Source: Ochromonadaceae sp. CCMP2298
Taxonomy: Eukaryota; Sar; Synurophyceae; Ochromonadales; Ochromonadaceae
DNA: 13,962 nucleotides
Assembly (NCBI GenBank): GCA_026770595.1
Contig: MU634250.1
Coordinates: forward strand, 1-13,962
Direction: 5' to 3'
Below the pieces are notes generated by a model. The model was not told where the DNA came from. It saw nothing but the letters and a program-made list of their open reading frames with translations, and did no database searches. The position numbers and the translations under genes were made by a program. Positions 8,101 to 13,962 of this stretch are shown here, in pieces. How positions within the stretch are numbered: position 1 is the first letter of the stretch; each line of letters opens with the position of its first letter.

Positions 8101-11100
8101 TGCTGCTGCTGAAGCGTCGTCAGCTCCAGTCCGTGCGCCTGCGCAGCCGCCTCCCTCTGCGACCGCTCCCCCTCCAGCTCCTGGAATCGCAGAGCCAACT
8201 CCTCCCTAGACCGCTGCGCCTCCGCCCGCAACGCATCCGCCTCCTGCTTCGCTCCCTGCGCCGCCTGTGCGAGACGACCCTCCATAAGTGCCCGCTCTGC
8301 CGCAGCCGCCTCCTTGGCGTCCTGCAGCTCTGCACGACTCTCCTTATAGGCGGCAGAGGCCTTATCAAGATCCTCTAGGGTGTACTTCGCGTCCGACTGA
8401 GCCGTCTGGAGGGCGTGTCCGGCATCCCGCAAGCGCGTCTCCGCAGCCTGCACGACGCTGTCCATCTCCGCCTTGTGCGCCTGCTTAGCGTGCGCGACAT
8501 CCCGCTCCAGCTGGAAGATGCGCTCCGCGTCTGCGTCCTCGCTCTCCACCGCCAGCCTGCGCGCCTGCGCCTTCAGCTTAGTGCTCTCCTTCTGTGCAGC
8601 CTCCAGGTCCAGCAGCAGCGACGCCTCAAGCTGCGCGCGCCCGTCCCGCAAACCCGCCACCTCCTCTGCGTGCCTCCTGCCCAGCTCCAACAGCTCCGCG
8701 CCCAGCTTCGCACTGTGCTCGGCCTCCCTGCCCCTCTGCTCGAGCGCCTGCTGCAACTCCTCGCGCAGAGTCTTGCAGTTTCCCGCGGCCAGGCCCTGCT
8801 TGCGTCGCGCCTCGCCTAGCTGATCCTGCAGCTCGTCAGCCTCTGCCAGCCGCAGCTGCGCCTCCTCCTCGCTGGTGCGCCGCAGCTGCTCCATGCGGCG
8901 CTCCCCTTCCACCTCCGTGCGCGCCAGAGTCGCGGCAGCCATCCCCTGCTGCGCCTCTAGCTCGGACACGGCGCGCCCCTGCAACTGCGCCAGGTTCGCT
9001 GCGTACTGGCCCTCCAGCCTTTTCTCCAGCTCTGCCTGCGCAGCCCGCAGTTTCGCCGCGTCCTCCTGCTGCTGGGTGCGCATCTGCTCGTGCGCCGCCT
9101 TGCCGTCCTCCACTAGGCGCAGGTTCTTGACCTCGAACTCGACACGCTGCCGCTGCACAGCCGCAGTCAGCTCCTGCACCTTTTGCTCCGCCTTGGAGAG
9201 AGTCGCCTCCTGCTGCAGCTCTGCCGCCCTGCGCTCCTTGAGCCTGCGCTGGTTGTCCGCCTTGCTCCGCACCGCCGCCTCCTCCAGTACGCCGCTCAGG
9301 TCGGCCTCGTACTGCGCCTTCATCCGATCCATCTCCCGCGCGCAGCGCTCCTCCACCCCCGCTACCGCATTGGCTGAGGCCGCAGTGCCGTCGACGTCCT
9401 TGTCCTGCAAGTGCCTGGCGAAGTCGCTCCTCGCCTTCTCCAGCGCCGTCCTCCCCTTGTGCACCTCCTCTGCCGCTGCGGCCTCCACTCTGCGGCACTC
9501 AGCCTCGTGCCTTAGCGACTGCTCCTCCAGGGCGAGGCGGAGGGCGGCGTCTGCGCGCTGCTTTACCTCCACCATCGCAGCCGCGTCCTGCCCCTGCCTC
9601 ACCGTGCCCAGCGCCAGCACCTCGTTGCAGCGCTCCTTGGCCGCCGCCAGCTCCCCCTGCAGACTGGCGGCCAGCTGCTCATGCGTCTCGTCGACACCCC
9701 TGCGCTGGCGAGCCATCTCCTGCACGTGCTGCTGCAGAGACGCGTGCATGTCTGCCTGGTGCCGCGACTCCAGCGCCTGCAGGTCTGCCCGCATCTTGAG
9801 CGTCTCCTCACGCTGCCTCTCCAGCAGGCCCTTCTGCTGCTCAGCCAGGGCGACGCTCAGTGCATGTGCGTGCTGCGCCTGCGCCTGGGCCAGCTGGTCT
9901 GCCTGAGTCTGCGCAGCCTCTCCTGCTTCCAGCCGCTCCACTGCCAGCGCCTTCTCTAGCGCCTGCTTGGCCTCCACTGCCCTCTCCAGGCGACCCACTG
10001 CCATAGCGTGCTCCTGCTGCGCCTCCCCGATCTGCGCAGTGCTCGCTGCAGACATATGCTGACGCTCCTCTGAAGCAGCCTGCAGCGCCGACTCAAGCGC
10101 CGCCTGCAGCCTCTCCTCCAGTGAGCTGATGGTGCTGTCCCTCTCGGCGAGCAGCTGCCCCCTCAGCGCCGCGCACACGCTGAGCTTTTCCTGCTCCGCC
10201 TCCTCCGCAGCCGCAGCACGCATCCCCTCCGCCTGCAGCCTAGCAGCCTCCATCCGAGTCTCCAAGCCCGCCATCACCACCTCCAAGTGCGCGTGCTGTC
10301 TCGCCCTCTCCTCCGCACAGGCGGCCTCTACCTGCACACGATGCTCCGCTCCCCGACTGCCGAGAAGTCTCTCCAGCTCCGCGGCGGATTGTGTCGACAA
10401 CGCGGCCTCTTGCTCCTGCAGAGTCGCGAGGTGCGCAGTGCGCATGCGGGCGCACATCTGCTCGTACGAGTGCACCAGGTCCTCCCGCTCTCTCGAGTGC
10501 TTCTGCTCCTCGCCGCGGAGACGAATGCTCAGCTGCTGCAGCTCCGCCAGGAAGCTCTGGCGCTGCTCCTCGTGCTGCGCCTCCAAGCTCCTGGAGTGGC
10601 TCTCTACTCCCTCGACTGCGTGCCTCATCTCCGCCTCTGCGTCCACCAGCTGCTCATGGTGCGCCTTCTCTACCTCCGACAGCTGCCTCTGAGTCGCCGC
10701 CTGCAGCAATGACAGCTCTGACTGCAGGCCACGCAGCTGTGCCTGGTACTCACTGCGCGTGTCCTCCACCTTCTTCTCGCTGCGCGTATTGGTCTCCCGC
10801 AGTTTCCGCAGCTCCCCCAGCGCCTGCTCGTGCATATTGTTTCTCTCGGCCAAGGCAGCATCGAGGCCAGCCTTGACAGAATAATGCTGCGCCTGCTGTT
10901 CTCGCAGCTCTGCGGCCAGTGAGCGCTCCTTAACCCTGAGCTGCTCCTCGTGCTGCTGCGCCTGCTGCTGCGCCTGCTGCTGCGCCTGCTGCTGCGCCTG
11001 CTGCACCTGCTGTTGCGTCTGCTGCACCTGCTGCTGTAGTTTGACGGTAGCCTGTTTCTCCCTCTCCTTCAACTGGATGACCTTGTCTCGGAACCCGTCC

Positions 11101-13646
11101 ACTAACCCCTCCATAGCCAGTATCTTGGCTGCCTGCTGCGACCGCGCTGTCTCCTCAGCCTTCAGACCTGCCTGCAGCTGCTGCAGTGCCGCCCCACTAG
11201 CAGCGCGCTCCGATTCTGCCGTGCGCTCGCTCCCCTCCGCCCGCTGCTTGTACTGCACCGCCTCTGCCTGGGCGCGGCTTAGGTGCTGGTCCGTCACTAG
11301 CCGCTTGGAGTCTGCGGCCTGCAGCCGGTTGTTTGCGTCCTGCACGACCTGCGCTGTGCTCTTCTCCAGTGAGCCCACTGCGCTGCCCAGCCTCGCCGTG
11401 ATCTCGCCCTTCTCCCTCTCCAGCTGCGCCACCTTCTGCTGCAGCTTCGCCTGCGATCGCTCCAGCAGGTCTTTGCTCTTCTTGGCGGCCTCCTGGCTGC
11501 TGCCCAGCTCCGCCTCCAGCCGCGTGATGGCCTTGGAGTGCTCCCTCGATATGAAGTCCCGGTCCACCAGAGCCTCGGCCTTCTCCGCCAAAGCGTCCCT
11601 GCAGTCCCGGTAGGCCCGATCAGAGGCCTCGGTCAGAGTGAACAGCTCAGTCTTCTCGCTCTCCAGCACAGCCACGCTCCTGCTGAGCTCTGCGTGTCTG
11701 TCCTCGTCCTCGCTGGCTTGCTCCTGCAGCACCAGTCTGGACGCGTTGGCCTCCCTCAGCTCCCCCTGCAGCTGCCCATTCAGGTTCTTGAGCTGCTCTG
11801 CCTGCGCTAGCACGGTCTCCAGCTCCACACGGGACGTCCTGGCCTGCGCCTGCCACGCCTCCACCATGCTCTGCAGCCGCAGCAATTGGTCCTTGGGCAC
11901 CTGCGCCGCGGAGGCCGTCTCGTCCAGCGCCTGCTTGAGCCACTTGATCTCCTTCTCCTGCTCCGCGATGCGGTTCTGCGACAGGGTGAGCTCGTCCTGC
12001 AGAGCCGTCTGCAGAGAGGAGATCTTCTCGTGCTGGGCCGCGATGTGCCCCGCCTGGCTGTGAATCACCTGCGACACCTGCTGCTCCAGCAAGCGCTTCT
12101 CGTTGTCGTTGGCGGCCCTCATCTCCTGCAGTCGGGACTTCAGAGAGCTGTTCTCCTGCGCGTCCTGCTGCTGCGCCTGCCTCAGCCTGTCGAACTCCAA
12201 CGTCCTCTCCTCCAGGCTGTTCTTCAGGCGATCGATCTCGCTGCTCACTGCGTGTATGCCTGTGTCTCCGATGACGTTACGGTTGATGGAGGAGCTGTTG
12301 CGCACCTTCTTCGCGCGCGCAGCGTACATGAGACTGATGGCTGTCTGCTGGTAGTACTCGTCCGTTACGCGTATGGTGGTGATCATCACGGTCTTGCTGT
12401 TGCCGCCTAGCGAGTCCTTCAGCAGGTGCGTCAGCTTGGAGTTGCGGTAGGGCACGGGCACCTGCACAGGTGCATGCTTCGCCCCGTCCAAGCCACCGTG
12501 GTGCGTCTTGTGCGCTATGGCGTTCTTGGACAGCGCAGAGAGCACGTCGCCCAGGGCGGTGAGAGACAGGTTGATGTTCTGGGTCTCCAGACGCGTCTCC
12601 CCCTCTGCGCCGGAGAGGGTGAGGCGCTCGCTGCCTGCCAGGTCCACGAGGTGCATCTTGCCCAGGCGCAGCTCAGACTTGGAGGTGGAGGACGAGAGCG
12701 TGCTACCCAGGGAGGCGCCCAGGTTGGGGGAGCCAGCCACGCGGCTCTCCACGTGTATGGTCAGCACCGCGTGGCTGCGGGAGGACACGTCGTTGCAGGC
12801 CGTGCTGCCCACTGCGCGCATCTTGTTGCCCCGTGCGATCAGCTGGAAGGCCTGCAGCGCAGAGGTCACGGGGATGCGCAGGTTGGGGCCGGCCAGGAAC
12901 ACCCCCGCGCTCTGGCTCTCGCGCACCTCGATCTTCTCGTTGCGGTGCGTGGTCGGCTGCTTGTCGACAGCGGTTCGGTTGCGCACAGACGTGGCGCTGG
13001 AGCCGAATGCGGGCTTGCTGTCGTAGGGAACCAGGTCCGAGTCGTCTAGCTCGCTGAAGAAGCCGCTCATGCTCATGTTGTTCGCCGCGCTCGTGCTCGA
13101 CCTGCCCCCTCCCGCTCCAGTCCTCTCTGCCGCCCGCTCCCTGTTCACATTCTCCAGCAGGTTGCGGAAGGTGTTGTTGTACAGCTCCACGTAGCTCAGG
13201 CGCACGTAGAAGAACACGTCGTGCTCCTCCGCAGCCGCGTTCTCGATGTGCCGGAACAGGTCCCCCACTGCGCGCGGGATGATGCCCGGTGCGGTCTTGG
13301 TGCCGGTCATCGTGAAGGACTTGCCGGAGCCCGTGGCCCCGTAGGCGAAGATCGTAGTGTTGTAGCCGCGCACTGTGGCGAGCACGTTCTCAGACACGCA
13401 GCGATACACGTCCTCCTGAGCGGCGTTGCCGGCAAAGATGCCGTCGTATGTGAAGATCTTGTCGTCTACGGCGGAGACGTTCTTCCTCGAGCCGAACACT
13501 CCGTCGGGAGGCATGATCTTGAGACTCTGCTGATCGAGAACCGCGCAGCAGTTGCTGGCTGTTGCCTGCTGCTGCTCATCGCTCCTGTCTGAAAACTCGG
13601 GTCGAATGCGGACAAACACCCGCACTGGCTCGAATCGGTCCTCCAT
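5109..13646 (-). CDS. Kinesin motor / long coiled coil / ankyrin-repeat fusion protein, 2751 aa, three exons
   Basis: Exons are 13646-7151, 7003-6775 and 6639-5109 (8256 nt in all). The ATG at 13646 is the only ATG of the open frame ahead of the motor; the frame extends upstream only to a GTG. Residues 7-460 form a complete kinesin motor: VRVFVRIRP (8-16), P-loop GATGSGKS (103-110), switch I NDVSSRSH (285-292), switch II DLAGSE (335-340), the YRNSKLT helix (400-406) and a neck-linker-like AKKVRNSSSINRNV (445-458). An N-terminal motor with this neck suggests plus-end movement along microtubules. Residues about 466-2150 are nearly uninterrupted heptad-type coiled coil, including a Gln/Ala-rich stretch near 870-898. 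Exon 2 encodes a linker (2166-2241). Residues about 2290-2586 contain ankyrin repeats: three clear (ending GADMDVED, GARPNAQN, GADPNCAN), then a Ser/Pro/Gly-rich insert (about 2420-2485) and two or three weaker ones. The tail is acidic then basic. Likely a dimeric cargo or tethering motor, with ankyrins as cargo adaptor (inference). The motor subfamily is not clear to me. Confidence 0.88.
5607..6497 (-). other. Ankyrin-repeat domain at the C-terminus of the kinesin
   Basis: Three repeats are easily seen: MLPLHRAV to GADMDVED, NSVLHKAV to GARPNAQN, and DTPLHCEC to GADPNCAN, with the conserved T/S-x-LH and GAD/R-x-N elements. A fourth seems split by a roughly 65-residue Ser/Pro/Gly-rich insert and resumes at EALLKSGARWN. 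Weaker repeats follow at GSQLHLLL and RTALFVLC. I looked for an intron in the insert: a GTGAGC donor exists at 6067, but no acceptor I tried keeps the frame, so I treat it as coding. Confidence 0.85.
6640..6774 (-). other. Intron 2 of the kinesin-ankyrin gene, 135 bp
   Basis: Consensus donor GTGAGT at 6774 and acceptor CTCCCCACAG ending at 6640, phase 2. TG from exon 2 and G from exon 3 form a Trp codon (residue 2242). Reading through without splicing hits TGA at once, so the ankyrin exon is joined only by splicing here. Confidence 0.88.
7004..7150 (-). other. Intron 1 of the kinesin-ankyrin gene, 147 bp
   Basis: Donor GTACGA at 7150 and acceptor CTTCTCCACAG ending at 7004, phase 1. G from exon 1 and AC from exon 2 form an Asp codon (residue 2166), giving HTHSV-DLQERF. 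The unspliced frame runs about 100 bases into the intron and stops at 7047. Confidence 0.87.
10951..11037. repeat. 12-bp tandem repeat in the coiled-coil coding region
   Basis: Four perfect copies of TGCTGCTGCGCC (10951-10998) followed by degenerate copies. On the coding strand they give runs of Ala-Gln-Gln-Gln, about residues 870-898. The four-residue period is out of step with a seven-residue heptad, so this may be a flexible or weak point in the coiled coil. Confidence 0.9.
12267..13628 (-). other. Kinesin motor domain
   Basis: About 454 residues, longer than the usual 330-360 because of inserts: about 70 Ser/Gly/Asp-rich residues (167-236, where loop L8 lies), about 25 Ser/Gly-rich residues (301-326, near L10) and about 18 His/Lys-containing residues (379-396, at L12). 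All nucleotide-contacting motifs are intact, so an active ATPase is expected. Confidence 0.93.
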
Positions 13647-13962
13647 CGAAGAGAACTTACTTACTGTGCAAGCTTGTGAGTCCGTCCTTTCTTGACCCTC
13701 GAGAGGCAGATCGCCAGCAGCCCCGAGAGGAGGAGATGGAGAGGCACTGATGCTGGGGATGAATTCTGCTCCAGGGTCCCTCACACGCAGCCAAGAGGCA
13801 CGCTGCGGAGCAAGTGCACTGGTCTGCTCGATTTGAAATCCCGCACAACCACAACGAATATCCCCGGTTATCTATCATTTAGGGGAAAACGGGACATTGA
13901 ATTCCTAAAAGTTGCACGTGTTGATAAACACGGCATGCCACTACGCACTTGTTGTAAAGTAT
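13647..13962 (-). promoter_or_regulatory. Upstream flank of the kinesin-ankyrin gene
   Basis: Presumed promoter and 5' untranslated region. The frame stays open upstream of the ATG to about 13784 but starts only at GTG. A GTAAGTAAG sequence lies about a dozen bases before the ATG on the coding strand and looks like a 5' splice site; I see no matching acceptor that would keep the motor intact. No other gene is visible. Confidence 0.4.

Noticed and set aside
7158-9906. Long plus-strand open frames (up to about 400 codons) opposite the kinesin coiled coil
   Set aside because: They are antisense shadows of a GC-rich, Glu/Gln/Leu/Ala-biased coding sequence; their Leu/Arg/Ser/Cys-rich translations show no domain, and the kinesin frame is plainly the coding one.
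13604-13670. Intron starting at the GTAAGTAAG just upstream of the kinesin ATG
   Set aside because: The nearest downstream acceptor-like AG would remove the start codon and the first strand of the motor (VRVFVRIRP).
13647-13784. N-terminal extension of the kinesin by 46 residues
   Set aside because: That extension begins at GTG and contains no ATG before 13646; the motor starts right after the ATG at 13646.

Overview
The window is nuclear DNA from a GC-rich, intron-containing eukaryote, most likely a single-celled alga or other protist. The evidence is four short GT-AG introns (115-165 bp) with pyrimidine-rich acceptors, no ribosome-binding sites or operons, a Golgi-type glycosyltransferase and a kinesin. 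The compact spacing and intron style would suit a cryptophyte-like or similar alga, but that placement is a weak inference; no marker gene in the window settles it.

Layout from left to right. Bases 1-313 hold nothing recognised. Bases 314-985 (+) encode a 223-residue, TPR-like helical protein of unknown function. A 351-bp convergent gap carrying 7-bp and 6-bp tandem repeats follows. Bases 1337-3206 (-) encode a three-exon, 529-residue type II membrane glycosyltransferase of the Nucleotid_trans (GT77-like) fold. A 484-bp divergent intergenic region then leads to bases 3691-4377 (+), a 228-residue cysteine-rich protein (24 Cys) of the kind found in protists without known function. A 731-bp convergent gap with two different 10-bp x3 repeats follows. 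Bases 5109-13646 (-) form one large three-exon gene for a 2751-residue protein: an N-terminal kinesin motor, about 1,700 residues of coiled coil, a short linker exon and a C-terminal ankyrin-repeat domain. Bases 13647-13962 are its upstream flank.

The most notable result is the kinesin-ankyrin fusion. The two parts sit in separate open frames, but both introns between them have consensus splice sites and restore the frame exactly. The motor keeps all its nucleotide-binding motifs and carries unusual insertions at positions matching loops L8, L10 and L12. The genes do not form an obvious pathway; they look like ordinary, independently transcribed neighbours on alternating strands.
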